Below, piece after piece: positions 1-8,336 of a stretch of 14,536 nt of DNA. The stretch covers positions 1 through 14,536 of the forward strand of contig JANQGC010000232.1 in assembly GCA_028277515.1 (NCBI GenBank). The letters run 5' to 3'. Source of the stretch: Anaerolineae bacterium (GTDB lineage: Bacteria > Chloroflexota > Anaerolineae > Promineifilales > Promineifilaceae). Below the pieces are notes generated by a model. That model was not told the DNA's origin and made no database searches. It saw nothing but the letters and a program-made list of their open reading frames with translations. The position numbers and the translations under genes are program-made. Position 1 is the first letter of the stretch, and each line of letters starts with the position of its first letter.

Positions 1-445
1 TGTCCTGGTGACGGATGGTTGGGAAGAGGCATACTACGGAGCTTTCACGGCCGCCTCCGACGGCGACCGTCCGATCGTTGTCAGTTATGCCAGCAGCCCT
101 CCCGTTGAGGTCTATTTCGCAGAAGTGGAATTAGATGAGGCTCCTACGGCGGCCGTGGTTGGAGATGGCAGCTGCTTTCGCCAAATTGAATTTGTGGGAA
201 TTTTAAGAGGGACAGAATATACGGAGGAAGCGCAACAACTCGTCGATTTCATGTTAGGCCAAACATTTCAGGAAGATATTCCACTGCATATGTTTGTCTA
301 TCCGGCAAATGAAACGGCCGAGCTGCCAGATATTTTTGTTCGTTTCAGTGTTACCCCGGAGCAACCGGCGACGCTGCCACCAGATGTAATCGCCAATAAT
401 CGAGAAACCTGGGTTGAGTCCTGGACGGATGTTGTCCTGCGATAA
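1..445 (+). CDS. thiB: Thiamine-type ABC transporter substrate-binding protein, C-terminal part (5' end outside window)
   Basis: This is the last ~147 codons of a periplasmic/lipoprotein solute-binding protein; the frame is open to the left edge (codons begin at base 2), so the start and any signal peptide lie outside. The remaining part has the ThiB/TbpA C-terminal pattern: a TDGW segment, then a VVSYASSPP strand (E. coli ThiB has a similar LSYTTSPAY stretch, recalled from memory), then a YPAN-E-ELP block and a final PPDVIANNRETWVESW helix matching the family's TPAEV...W..EW ending. In the family this protein captures thiamine, TMP or TPP outside the membrane and delivers it to ThiP. It lies 52 bp upstream of thiP on the same strand, so the two are probably co-transcribed. 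The GTG at position 8 is internal, not a start. Related Fe3+/2-aminoethylphosphonate binding proteins are the main alternative. Confidence 0.85.
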   Translation, partial: VLVTDGWEEAYYGAFTAASDGDRPIVVSYASSPPVEVYFAEVELDEAPTAAVVGDGSCFRQIEFVGILRGTEYTEEAQQLVDFMLGQTFQEDIPLHMFVYPANETAELPDIFVRFSVTPEQPATLPPDVIANNRETWVESWTDVVLR

Positions 446-486
446 CAAGCACAGCATTGCAAAACCTTAAACTGTAGAGTTCCGGT

Positions 487-498
487 TTTTAGCTAAAA
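487..498. promoter_or_regulatory. 12-bp perfect palindrome over the thiP start
   Basis: TTTTAGCTAAAA is a perfect palindrome whose last base is the A of the thiP ATG. It occupies the place where a Shine-Dalgarno sequence would be expected, and no SD is seen. It could be an operator or chance in AT-rich DNA. Confidence 0.2.
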
Positions 499-2225
499 TG
501 GTTCAAATAGCAATCAAATGGGGGCAGCGATTTTGGCCAGCGCTTTATTTGCTGCCTATCTTGTTTTTTGTTCTGTTTTATTTTTATCCATTAGGCGCTA
601 TCTTTGTCCAAAGTTTAGCGCCTAACGGTCAACTGGCTCTGGAACCGCTGAGTAAACTTCTTCAGCGATCTTATTTCATCCAGGTTTTATGGTTTACCAT
701 TTGGCAGGCCGTTATTTCCACACTTCTGGTGTTGGTTTTAGCAGTTCCTGGCGCTTATGTCTTTGCTCGGTATCGCTTTCCAGGAAAGCAAAGTATTCGT
801 GCATTGAGTTTACTGCCATTTGTTCTGCCAACAGTTGTTGTTGCCAATGCTTTCCTGGCCCTTTTGGGACCGCGGGGTTTGTTCAATACCTGGTTGATCA
901 ATGGCTTGAATCTGGCAGAACCGCCCATCCAATTAGAATATTCGATCTGGATGATTCTGCTGGCCCATGTTTTTTATAATTATAGTGTGGCCATGCGAAT
1001 CATTAGTGGAGCCTGGCAAAATCTTGCTTCCGATTTGGGGGACGCGGCCCAAATGTTGGGCGCCTCCTCCTGGAAAGTGTTTTGGCAGATAACATTTCCC
1101 CTATTGTGGCCGGCGATTAGTGCAGCGGCCGTGCTTGTTTTCATCTTTTGTTTCACCAGCTTTGGCGTCATCTTAATTTTAGGTGGACCGCGATTTGCGA
1201 CATTGGAAGTTGAAATCTATCGACAAGCCGTAAATTTGTTTAATTTACCAGTAGCCGCGGCTTTATCCATCGTTCAAATAATCTTCACGTTTTCCTTTAT
1301 GTGGTTTTACACACGGACACAAGCCGATAGACGCGTCAGGCTCAATTTAGTGGCCGGCCAACAAGTGGAAAAACCCGTGCGAACGCTGAAAGATCGACTC
1401 CTTGTTTATGGTAATTTGGCCATCATTTTAATTCTTATTGGACTACCATTAATTGCCCTCATCAGTCGATCTTTTCTGGGAGTTGATGGCGTTACCTTGC
1501 GGTTTTATCGTGAATTATTCATCAATCGCCAAAACTCCCTTTTTTTTGTCCCTCCTGGCGAAGCTATTGTCAACTCCCTCGGATTCGCAATCTTTACCCT
1601 GGTTTTCGCTGTGGGTTTGGGTCTAATTAGCACACGACTCTTAGGCGGAGAAAATCGACGGTATGACCGGCTGCCGTCGCCAACTAATAGGGTGCAAAGG
1701 ATCGCGAAACGTATATTGGACCCGTTATTTATGCTGCCCTTAGCCACTTCGGCCGTCACATTAGGTTTCGGCTATATTGTCGCCTTGAATAAACCCCCTT
1801 TAAACTTGCGTCAATCATTACTATTGGTTCCCATTGCCCACACCCTGGTGGCCGTCCCATTTGTTATTCGTAGTTTGCTGCCCGCCGTGCGCCGCATAAA
1901 TCCACGGCTGCAAGAGGCGGCATCCTTACTCGGTGCAGCGGACCATCAAGTGTGGCTCCATGTTGATTGGCCGTTAATTCGCAGAGCATTATTAATAGGG
2001 GCAGTTTTTGCTTTCACCATTAGCATGGGAGAGTTTGGCGCCACCGTTTTTATTGCTCGCCCGCAAACGCCAACCATGCCGGTGGCAATTTTTCGCTTTT
2101 TGGGGCAACCAGGCGCGTTAAATTATGGCCAGGCTCTAGCCATGAGCACTTTGCTCATGCTGGTCTGCGCTTTAGGGTTTGTTGTCATAGAAAGATTTCG
2201 ACTGGGTGATGAGGGAGAATTCTAG
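498..2225 (+). CDS. thiP: Thiamine ABC transporter permease (fused two-domain)
   Basis: A 575-aa inner-membrane permease of the ThiP/FbpB type, in which two binding-protein-dependent transport domains are fused in one chain. Hydrophobic segments start at about residues 13-35, 63-90 and 103-125, and the second half begins at about 303. Each half carries an EAA loop that docks the ATPase: about residues 182-203 (DAAQMLGASS...FPLLWPA) and 473-494 (EAASLLGAAD...WPLIRRA). The family imports thiamine or its phosphates with ThiB and the ATPase ThiQ. The upstream neighbour is thiB; the next gene is tpiA on the opposite strand, so thiQ is not downstream and must be upstream of the window or elsewhere. 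The ATG at 498 is the first good start, but it has no clear ribosome binding site. Other two-domain permeases (iron, phosphonate) are possible, but the ThiB neighbour favours thiamine. Confidence 0.85.
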   Translation: MVQIAIKWGQRFWPALYLLPILFFVLFYFYPLGAIFVQSLAPNGQLALEPLSKLLQRSYFIQVLWFTIWQAVISTLLVLVLAVPGAYVFARYRFPGKQSIRALSLLPFVLPTVVVANAFLALLGPRGLFNTWLINGLNLAEPPIQLEYSIWMILLAHVFYNYSVAMRIISGAWQNLASDLGDAAQMLGASSWKVFWQITFPLLWPAISAAAVLVFIFCFTSFGVILILGGPRFATLEVEIYRQAVNLFNLPVAAALSIVQIIFTFSFMWFYTRTQADRRVRLNLVAGQQVEKPVRTLKDRLLVYGNLAIILILIGLPLIALISRSFLGVDGVTLRFYRELFINRQNSLFFVPPGEAIVNSLGFAIFTLVFAVGLGLISTRLLGGENRRYDRLPSPTNRVQRIAKRILDPLFMLPLATSAVTLGFGYIVALNKPPLNLRQSLLLVPIAHTLVAVPFVIRSLLPAVRRINPRLQEAASLLGAADHQVWLHVDWPLIRRALLIGAVFAFTISMGEFGATVFIARPQTPTMPVAIFRFLGQPGALNYGQALAMSTLLMLVCALGFVVIERFRLGDEGEF

Positions 2226-2252
2226 AATATCAACTAATCCCTCTGAAATAAA

Positions 2253-2283
2253 AGGCCTTTTTGAATTAAATTCAAAAAAGCCT
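2253..2283. terminator. Bidirectional terminator between thiP and tpiA
   Basis: Arms AGGCCTTTTTGAATT (2253-2267) and AATTCAAAAAAGCCT (2269-2283) are complementary except for one position. The inner AATT probably opens to form the loop. On the minus strand the stem is followed by TTTATTTC, a fair U-tract for tpiA; on the plus strand a T-rich but broken run follows (2288-2300), serving thiP. The location between convergent genes fits a shared terminator. Confidence 0.75.
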
Positions 2284-2318
2284 CAGATTTCTTTATCTTT
2301 GATTTTCGACAGCACAGG

Positions 2319-3071
2319 CTAAACTGAATTGCGGACGAGGTCTACAAATGTGGATTTCAAAGATGCGCCGCCAACAAGTGCACCATCAATGTCGGGATGG
2401 GCCATAATTTCGGCCGCATTTTCCGGATTGACACTGCCACCATATTGAATTCTTACCTTTTGCGCGACCTCTTCCCCAAACATATCAGCGATTGTCCCGC
2501 GCACGGTGACGCCGATAATTTGACCGGCCTGGGCTGGCGTTGCTGTTTTTCCTGTGCCAATTGCCCAAATGGGTTCATAGGCGATGACGCATTTAACCAT
2601 GTCATCGGCGCCAAGGTCATTAAACGCGGCTTTAACCTGGCCGCTGACAAAATCGTGGGTTTCTCCTGCCTCATTTTGTTCCAGACTTTCGCCGACACAA
2701 ACAATCGGGGTTAAATCATGTTTGAGAGCAGCTTTGATCTTCTTGTTGACACCTTCATCAGTTTCTCCAAAATAAGCGCGTCTTTCAGAATGTCCAAGAA
2801 TCACATATTGGCAAAATGGAACAAGCATATTGGGGGCCAGTTCACCCGTGTATGCTCCACTTTCTTCAAAATACATATTTTGCGCTCCCAGCCTAACTTT
2901 TGTGCCCTTTAATACATCAGCGAGGGCGGGAATAGCGATTGCAGGTGGGCAAAATGCAATATCAACGCCATCAATTTCGTTAAGCGGGTGGCGAATTTCA
3001 CGGGCAAAAGCAACGGCTTCATCGGCCGTTTTATTCATTTTCCAATTTCCGGCAATAAATGGGGTACGCAT
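2319..3071 (-). CDS. tpiA: Triosephosphate isomerase
   Basis: A 250-aa TIM-barrel enzyme that interconverts dihydroxyacetone phosphate and glyceraldehyde 3-phosphate in cytosolic glycolysis and gluconeogenesis. The catalytic set is complete: Asn9 and Lys11 in GNWKMN, His94 in LGHSERR, and Glu166 in [14 protein letters not shown], which continues into loop 6. The phosphate-binding GGS (211-213) and GG (234-235) near the C-terminus are also present. Length is normal for the family (about 250). The start is supported by an AGGAG sequence eight bases before the ATG. It lies 169 bp downstream of smc on the same strand, and that gap has its own extended -10 promoter candidate, so independent transcription is likely. 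No other glycolytic gene is adjacent. Confidence 0.98.
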   Translation of the reverse strand: MRTPFIAGNWKMNKTADEAVAFAREIRHPLNEIDGVDIAFCPPAIAIPALADVLKGTKVRLGAQNMYFEESGAYTGELAPNMLVPFCQYVILGHSERRAYFGETDEGVNKKIKAALKHDLTPIVCVGESLEQNEAGETHDFVSGQVKAAFNDLGADDMVKCVIAYEPIWAIGTGKTATPAQAGQIIGVTVRGTIADMFGEEVAQKVRIQYGGSVNPENAAEIMAHPDIDGALVGGASLKSTFVDLVRNSV

Positions 3072-3144
3072 GATTTCTCCTAAATCTTGGGGGTGATTAT
3101 TAAAGGTCTCACCCCTACCTATAATTACTGATTAGCTCATTCAA

Positions 3145-3153
3145 ATTATAACA
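3145..3153 (-). promoter_or_regulatory. Extended -10 promoter candidate for tpiA
   Basis: Read on the minus strand this is TGTTATAAT: a perfect TATAAT preceded by TGN. No good -35 hexamer is found at 16-18 bp. It lies 73 bp upstream of the tpiA start, giving an expected leader of about 65 nt. Confidence 0.45.
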
Positions 3154-3158
3154 CTGAT

Positions 3159-3220
3159 CGGCCGTAAAAACGGATATTTCCAAGGGCTGAATGGAACTAA
3201 AAGAAGCGATCATACGGCCG
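3159..3220. repeat. Inverted pair of CGGCCGTA in the smc-tpiA gap
   Basis: CGGCCGTA (3159-3166) and TACGGCCG (3213-3220) are inverted copies 46 bp apart in the 169-bp gap between smc and tpiA. Each contains the self-complementary CGGCCG hexamer that is abundant across the window. No U-tract follows, so this is not a recognisable terminator for smc. Confidence 0.4.
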
Positions 3221-3240
3221 GTTGCAGCCTTATAATTTTG

Positions 3241-6200
3241 TTAAGCGTATTCCTGGCGGATATATTCCTCAGGTCGAATGGAAATCACCTGGCTGGCGCT
3301 GTCTGGCAGCATACTCACACCGTAGATCGTTTGTGCAACCTGGACTGTCCCACGATTATGAGTGATCAAGATAATTTGCGTTTTTAGGCTCAACTCGCGC
3401 AAGATTTCTCGGAAACGATTGATATTTGCTTCATCAAGGGCTGCATCAACCTCATCCAGGACACAGAATGGAGTTGGGGATACTTTCAGAAGGGAGAAAA
3501 TGAGGGCTGATGCTGTCAAGGAACGCTCGCCGCCAGAAAGCAATCCCAGCCCTTGTTCTCTACGGTTGGGTAAGCGAGCGATTATATCAACGCCACTCAC
3601 CGTCAGATCATCCGGATCGGTTAGTATCAGCCGAGCCGAACCACCACCAAACAATTGGGTAAATGTATCACCAAAAATACCGTCTACTTTTTCTACTGTC
3701 TCGGCAAATGCGCGAGAGGTCAATTCATCAAGTTCGCTAATCACTTGCCTTAGCTGCTCTTCAGTCTGTTGAAGATCCGCTATCTGCTGGGTCATGAACT
3801 CGAAACGGGACAAGGTTTCTTCATATTCAGCAGGTGCATCCGGATTGATGCCACCGATGCGCTGCAATTGCCCTCTATATTGTTGAATGGTTTGTTCAGT
3901 ATCTTCCGGTAATTCTTCTACATTGGGTAATTGATCAAAAACATCGGTAATGGGCAAGGGAACCGGACCAGTCTGGTCTTCATCCAGGCGTAAAGCTACC
4001 AGTCCTAAATCGGCGTGAATTCTTTCTCTTAGCCCTTCAATTTGACTTTGTTTTTGAGTTAACTTGACTTGTGTTTGTGTGTAAACCGTTTCAACCTCAT
4101 GAGCGTGTTTTTGTAGATGGGCTGTTTTATTTTGCAGGTCGAACAATTCTTCTCTTTGAGTGTTCAGCCTGATGCGGATCGGTTCAATTTCATCATCAAT
4201 TTTTTGCTGCTGTATTTGCAGCCTTTCTTGCTCCTGGTTTAGATCATCGTTTGATAATTGATCCAGTTGGCGAATATAGGATTCATGTCTTTGTTTCAAG
4301 CGATTGATTTGACTCTCAACTTGTTTTAATGTTGTACGGCGGCTGTCGACAACGGCCAGCCTTCCGGCAACAATCGTTTTGGCAGAATTGATTGTCTGCT
4401 CTAAGTTTTCTTGTTGTTGCCGGCCTTTCGCTACTGGTAAAGATTTTAGTTTTTCTTGAGCATCAGCTAATGATTTCCGCAGCCGCCCAAGAATAGCTTT
4501 ATCTTTTTCGATTTGTTCTTGAAATTCTTGATGACGATTTTGAAGTTTATTTATTTCTTGTTTTCTGCCTTCTTCCTGGCGAGCTAAATAAGTGCGCTGT
4601 TGTTCATTTTGGTCAACTTTTCTACGGATAGCTGAAAGGTGTTGAACGCTCTCATTTTCTTTCAGGCCAAACTCGTGCTCTTGCTTTTGCAGGGATTCTA
4701 GCTTGCTTTGCCTTTTCTGGATTTCTTCGTTTAGATTTTCTATATTTGATGCGCGGGTTTGATAATCTTGCCTGCTTTTTGCTAATTCTGCTTTTGTATC
4801 CTTCCAGGCCTCTTCTCGCGCCAATGCGCTCTCACCATTTGATAGATTGCCGGACTGGACCAAGCCACCTGCATGAACGAGAAAGCCATCAGGCGAGACG
4901 GCCGATGTGCCATTGGGTAAAGAACGAGAAACTTCATAAGCAACCTCATTGTTTTCCACAAGTAAAATGGATCCCAGAAGTAACTGAACTATGTTTTTAT
5001 ATTTGTCTTTGTAGAAAACCTGCTCACTTGCCCATCCAATTACTCCTTTCATTATTGGTGGAGGATCTATTCTCAAAGAGTGGACATCATTCAGGGCGGC
5101 TACAGATATTTTTTGATTTTTTGATTGATCAAGCAATTTCCATAAGTTAGGCGCATCGGAAACTATCAGAGTGGACAATCTTTCAGACAAAGCGGATTCA
5201 ATGGCAATTTTATGGGTTTCCGGGATTGTTAATAAACTGGCGAGGGTCCCGATAAGGGATACGTTTCCGTCGAGATCGATTTCTTTATGCCTCAACTGGT
5301 CCAATAAATCGGCTCTCGTTTCTAAACGGGCTGCTCTCTCCCTTTCTTGGTTAAGTTCTTTTTGTTTCTTGCTGAGTTCCTGGCGCAGTTTCTGCATCTC
5401 GGAAATGAGTTTGCGCGAATTATTTTGCAGACTTTGTCGGTTCTTGCGAATTTCCTCTAAAGTGATGCTGGCCTGGGATAAAAGATCGGCTTGTCTTTTC
5501 CTTTCGTTTTCTAATATTTCCAGCTCATTTGGATTAAATTGATCGATTTCTTCTTTTTTATCTTGCAAGCGTTCTTTAATTTGGCTGAGCTGCCCTTGTG
5601 TTTGAGCTAGCTTTGTTTGGATCTTATTTAGCTGATTTTCGGAATGTTCAGCTTTCCCCTGCCATTCATTTATTTCTCTTTGTTTTTGGCTAAAAGATTG
5701 TTGGAATTGCTCTGACCTTAAGTTGCTTTCTGCCAGTTGCTTTTGGGCAGCATTTAGATCGGCCGTGGCCTCACTCAGGTGTTTCTCAGCGTTTGCTTTT
5801 TGCTCCTCGATTGCAGGCAATTCACTCTCAATCTCGGACAATTGCTTTTGAATGACATCCCGACGTTCGTTTTGAATGGCAAACTGGCGTCGTGCTCCTT
5901 CCAAACGATCGCGAATGTCTTCCCGTTGTTCCAGCAACCCGGCATTCCGCTTTTGGCCTTGCATAATATCCCTTTGCAAAGCATCAATCCTTTGCTGTTG
6001 TTTGAGGATTTTTCTACGGCTATCATGCCAGTTCTGCTCAGCTCCTTCAGCGGATTTTTTAGCCAGGCGCATTTCCTTTCGCGCCTGATCCCACTTGTAG
6101 CCATACCAAATTCGTAGCAAATGACGTAAATCCTGGTTGATTTGCTCGAAATTTTTGGCCCGCGTCGCCTGTCGTTTAAGGGAATTCAGACGCGGTTTAA

Positions 6201-6792
6201 TTTCAGCAAGGATATCTTGAACCCGTTCCAAATTGTGTTGGGTATCATTCAATCGCCTGAGGGTTTCCGCTCGACGGGCTTTATAGTGATTTATGCCTGC
6301 TGCTTCCTCAAATAAGGCTCGTCTTTCATCTGCTCTAAGGGATAGAGCCTGGTCAATTAAACCCTGTCCAATGATGGTGTAGGTCCGTTCAGACAATCCA
6401 CTCCTGGCCAGCAGTTCCATAATGTCGCGCAGGCGAACTTTTTGACCATTGAGAATATATTCATTTTCACCAGATCGAAAGGCGCGCCGGCCAATCTCCA
6501 CTTCCGAATAATCAATTGGCAACCAGCCTTCTGTGTTGTCCAGAGTGAGTGTTGCCTGAGCCATTCCAGACCGTGCGCGCGTTTGGCTGCCGGCAAAAAT
6601 CATATCGACTGTGCGCTTACCACGAAGTGTACTGTAGCTTTGCTCCCCTAGCACCCAGCGTAAGGCGTCTGCAATATTGCTTTTTCCACTCCCATTCGGG
6701 CCAACAACTGCGGTAATCCCTTCGTCGAAGATGAATTCTGTTTTTGTAGGAAAAGTTTTATACCCTTGAAGCGTTAACTGCTTTAATTTCAT
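3241..6792 (-). CDS. smc: Chromosome segregation protein SMC
   Basis: A full-length 1183-aa structural maintenance of chromosomes ATPase. The N-terminal head has Walker A GPNGSGKS (31-38) and a Q-loop at GQG (142-144). A coiled coil runs from about 170 to 505. The hinge is about 510-650, with the glycine-rich DGFLVHAGG near its end, and a return coil runs from about 655 to 1010. The C-terminal head has the ABC signature LSGGE (1085-1089), Walker B FCVLDE (1109-1114) and D-loop AALDEAN. The family forms the condensin-like SMC-ScpAB complex on the nucleoid, extruding DNA loops and resolving sister chromosomes. The kleisin genes scpA and scpB are not in this window. The SD before the ATG is weak (AGGT close to the start). 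A promoter candidate lies upstream at 6870-6898. The gene is divergent from argF. Confidence 0.97.
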   Translation of the reverse strand: MKLKQLTLQGYKTFPTKTEFIFDEGITAVVGPNGSGKSNIADALRWVLGEQSYSTLRGKRTVDMIFAGSQTRARSGMAQATLTLDNTEGWLPIDYSEVEIGRRAFRSGENEYILNGQKVRLRDIMELLARSGLSERTYTIIGQGLIDQALSLRADERRALFEEAAGINHYKARRAETLRRLNDTQHNLERVQDILAEIKPRLNSLKRQATRAKNFEQINQDLRHLLRIWYGYKWDQARKEMRLAKKSAEGAEQNWHDSRRKILKQQQRIDALQRDIMQGQKRNAGLLEQREDIRDRLEGARRQFAIQNERRDVIQKQLSEIESELPAIEEQKANAEKHLSEATADLNAAQKQLAESNLRSEQFQQSFSQKQREINEWQGKAEHSENQLNKIQTKLAQTQGQLSQIKERLQDKKEEIDQFNPNELEILENERKRQADLLSQASITLEEIRKNRQSLQNNSRKLISEMQKLRQELSKKQKELNQERERAARLETRADLLDQLRHKEIDLDGNVSLIGTLASLLTIPETHKIAIESALSERLSTLIVSDAPNLWKLLDQSKNQKISVAALNDVHSLRIDPPPIMKGVIGWASEQVFYKDKYKNIVQLLLGSILLVENNEVAYEVSRSLPNGTSAVSPDGFLVHAGGLVQSGNLSNGESALAREEAWKDTKAELAKSRQDYQTRASNIENLNEEIQKRQSKLESLQKQEHEFGLKENESVQHLSAIRRKVDQNEQQRTYLARQEEGRKQEINKLQNRHQEFQEQIEKDKAILGRLRKSLADAQEKLKSLPVAKGRQQQENLEQTINSAKTIVAGRLAVVDSRRTTLKQVESQINRLKQRHESYIRQLDQLSNDDLNQEQERLQIQQQKIDDEIEPIRIRLNTQREELFDLQNKTAHLQKHAHEVETVYTQTQVKLTQKQSQIEGLRERIHADLGLVALRLDEDQTGPVPLPITDVFDQLPNVEELPEDTEQTIQQYRGQLQRIGGINPDAPAEYEETLSRFEFMTQQIADLQQTEEQLRQVISELDELTSRAFAETVEKVDGIFGDTFTQLFGGGSARLILTDPDDLTVSGVDIIARLPNRREQGLGLLSGGERSLTASALIFSLLKVSPTPFCVLDEVDAALDEANINRFREILRELSLKTQIILITHNRGTVQVAQTIYGVSMLPDSASQVISIRPEEYIRQEYA

Positions 6793-6869
6793 ACCTATAC
6801 TTGGGGTTTTTACGATTTCAATAAATGCTGATCAATCCCCGGTTATTGGCAGTAGAAAATGCCGGAGGC

Positions 6870-6898
6870 AGTATAATAAGAAGAAGGGGATAAGGCAA
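6870..6898 (-). promoter_or_regulatory. Sigma70-type promoter candidate for smc
   Basis: Read on the minus strand: -35 TTGCCT (6898-6893), a 17-bp spacer, and -10 TATACT (6875-6870). It matches 4/6 and 5/6 of consensus with ideal spacing, and lies 78 bp upstream of the smc start. Confidence 0.5.
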
Positions 6899-6963
6899 AT
6901 CAGAACTTATAATTGATACATCACTTGTTACATTGAATCGATAATATCGTGTAAAATCTTACC

Positions 6964-6972
6964 TGGTATTAT
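6964..6972 (+). promoter_or_regulatory. Extended -10 promoter candidate for argF
   Basis: TGGTATTAT is a TGN-extended -10 (5/6 to TATAAT) with no recognisable -35. If used, transcription would start near 6979 and the 16-bp inverted repeat (7008-7069) would fall inside a leader of about 140 nt. The rest of the 6793-7121 gap holds no plausible gene. Confidence 0.3.
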
Positions 6973-6997
6973 GACGGATTACGCCGTTACAAAAATC

Positions 6998-7083
6998 AAT
7001 TGTAGAGAAATTTGACAACTTTTCACTTGAATCTTGGCCAAAACCATTTAATTAAAAGTTGTCAAATTTTAGGTAACACAATT
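6998..7083. promoter_or_regulatory. Long inverted repeat upstream of argF (operator or leader hairpin)
   Basis: AAATTTGACAACTTTT (7008-7023) and AAAAGTTGTCAAATTT (7054-7069) are perfect 16-bp complements around a 30-nt loop. An outer pair, AATTGT (6998-7003) and ACAATT (7078-7083), extends the structure across an internal loop of 4 and 8 nt. It ends 28 bp before the argF SD and sits in the divergent smc/argF region. There is no U-tract, and a terminator would make no sense between divergent genes. I read it as a paired operator or a 5' leader structure. It does not look like a canonical ArgR box. Confidence 0.6.
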
Positions 7084-7121
7084 CAAATTTCATATATCAA
7101 AAATAGTGGTAGGAGGTTAAC

Positions 7122-8123
7122 ATGGCATTTAATTTACGCCATCGAAGTTTTGTAAAATTGCTGGATTTTTCTCCCAGAGAAATTGAATTTTTATTGGACC
7201 TATCCAAACAATTGAAGGCTGCCAAATATAGCGGATTCGAGCAGCAGAGATTGAAGGGTAAAAATATTGCCCTTATATTTGAAAAATCTTCAACGCGCAC
7301 GCGCACGGCATTTGAAGTTGCTGCTTATGACCAGGGTGCTCATGTTACCTATCTTGGACCCAGCGGCAGCCATATTGGTTACAAGGAAACGATGAAAGAT
7401 ACAGCACGTGTTTTAGGGCGGATGTATGATGGAATTGAATATCGTGGTTTTGCTCAAGATACGGTTGAGATTTTAGCTCAAAATGCCGGCGTTCCTGTTT
7501 GGAATGGTTTAACCAATGAATATCATCCCACACAAATTTTGGCTGACTTCCTCACGATGGATGAACACAGTAAAAAACACCTCAGTGACATCTCTTTCTG
7601 TTATTTGGGTGACGCTTCTAATAATGTCGGTAATTCGCTGCTAGTGGGGGCCGCAAAAATGGGGATGGATGTTCGTCTGTGTGGTCCCAACCATTTATGG
7701 CCAAATGTGGAGCTTGTTGCTTTGAGCCGATCTATTGCCGGCCAGACCGGTGCATCTATCAACCTGACGGAATCTGTCAGCGAGGGTGTCAAAGGCGTAG
7801 ATTTTCTCTACACGGATGTTTGGGTTTCTATGGGTGAACCGGATTCTGTTTGGTCTGAGCGCATCGAGTTATTGAAACCTTACCAGGTTAACAGCCAGGC
7901 GATAGAATTGACAGGGAATCCAAACGTTAAATTCTTGCATTGTCTACCTGCTTTTCATAACCGGGATACGGCCGTTGGCGAAGAGATTTTTCAAAAATAT
8001 GGAATTGAAAGCATGGAAGTGACGGAAGAGATTTTTGAATCTGAGCGTTCCATTGTATTTGATGAATCGGAAAACCGGATGCATACAATTAAAGCTGTTA
8101 TGGTTGCAACTTTGGGGGATTAA
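7122..8123 (+). CDS. argF: Ornithine carbamoyltransferase (anabolic ArgF or catabolic ArcB)
   Basis: A 333-aa cytosolic enzyme that transfers the carbamoyl group from carbamoyl phosphate to ornithine to give citrulline. The carbamoyl-phosphate site STRTRT is at 57-62, HPTQ at 135-138, the ornithine-binding SMG loop in DVWVSMGE at 232-239, and HCLPAFH (containing the conserved Cys274) at 273-279. The length and many conserved stretches ([39 protein letters not shown]) match the enterobacterial ArgF/ArgI and ArcB group rather than the shorter ~305-aa form. No arcA, arcC or other arg gene is adjacent, so the sequence does not decide between biosynthesis and the arginine deiminase route. AGGAGG at 7111-7116, five bases before the ATG, fixes the start. 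Transcription probably ends at the hairpin at 8199-8235. Confidence 0.95.
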   Translation: MAFNLRHRSFVKLLDFSPREIEFLLDLSKQLKAAKYSGFEQQRLKGKNIALIFEKSSTRTRTAFEVAAYDQGAHVTYLGPSGSHIGYKETMKDTARVLGRMYDGIEYRGFAQDTVEILAQNAGVPVWNGLTNEYHPTQILADFLTMDEHSKKHLSDISFCYLGDASNNVGNSLLVGAAKMGMDVRLCGPNHLWPNVELVALSRSIAGQTGASINLTESVSEGVKGVDFLYTDVWVSMGEPDSVWSERIELLKPYQVNSQAIELTGNPNVKFLHCLPAFHNRDTAVGEEIFQKYGIESMEVTEEIFESERSIVFDESENRMHTIKAVMVATLGD

Positions 8124-8148
8124 TTCATTTTTTTCACACGATATGTGG

Positions 8149-8177
8149 TTTGTACTCCAATAGGAGCATGATATAAT
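8149..8177 (+). promoter_or_regulatory. Extended -10 promoter candidate for sucCD
   Basis: TGATATAAT (8169-8177) is a perfect extended -10. Upstream, TTGTAC at 8150-8155 (16-bp spacer) or TTTGTA at 8149-8154 (17 bp) are weak -35 candidates. The predicted transcription start near 8184 is only about 15 nt before the hairpin at 8199. Confidence 0.5.
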
Positions 8178-8198
8178 CCGGTAGCTCTTTTCAGCGTA

Positions 8199-8235
8199 AA
8201 TAGAGGCGAACCTAGCGTTCGCCTTTATTATTTTT
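8199..8235 (+). terminator. Rho-independent terminator after argF / possible sucC attenuator
   Basis: AATAGAGGCGAAC (8199-8211), loop CTAGC, then GTTCGCCTTTATT (8217-8229) form a 13-bp stem with one G-U pair, followed by ATTTTT. The core AGGCGAAC/GTTCGCCT is perfect. It lies 75 bp after the argF stop and about 100 bp before sucC, downstream of the sucCD promoter candidate. Confidence 0.8.
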
Positions 8236-8323
8236 GAGTACATTGGTCGGAGGAGCAAAAGTAAAAAAATTAATCCAAAAATTTCCGGATTCATGGACGA
8301 ATTGAAAATATTGTTGCGATAGC

Positions 8324-8330
8324 AAAGGAG
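8324..8330 (+). promoter_or_regulatory. Ribosome binding site deciding the sucC GTG start
   Basis: AAAGGAG lies six bases before GTG at 8337. The encoded N-terminus (MNLHEYQAK) is the usual SucC beginning, so GTG is the start. Confidence 0.8.
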
Positions 8331-8336
8331 TATTGA

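Noticed and set aside
4746..5542. Long plus-strand open frames opposite smc
   Set aside because: They are antisense to a well-conserved SMC hinge and coil, lack recognisable protein features and look like coding shadows.
6939..6949. CGATAATATCG near-palindrome as an ArgR box
   Set aside because: It does not fit the 18-bp TNTGNATWWWWATNCANA pattern, and there is no paired site.
7012..7066. TTGACA in each arm of the inverted repeat as -35 boxes
   Set aside because: Neither has a -10-like hexamer at 16-18 bp: TGGCCA follows on the plus strand and TTTTGG on the minus strand.
6998..7083. Inverted repeat as a MITE or IS remnant
   Set aside because: The element is very short (62 bp between the outer ends of the 16-bp arms). 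Only a 3-bp possible duplication (TAG) is seen, and there is no second copy in the window.
8293..8322. Nine-codon frame (MDELKILLR) before sucC as a leader peptide
   Set aside because: There is no ribosome binding site before its ATG, no run of regulatory codons, and it lies downstream of the hairpin, so it cannot drive classical attenuation.
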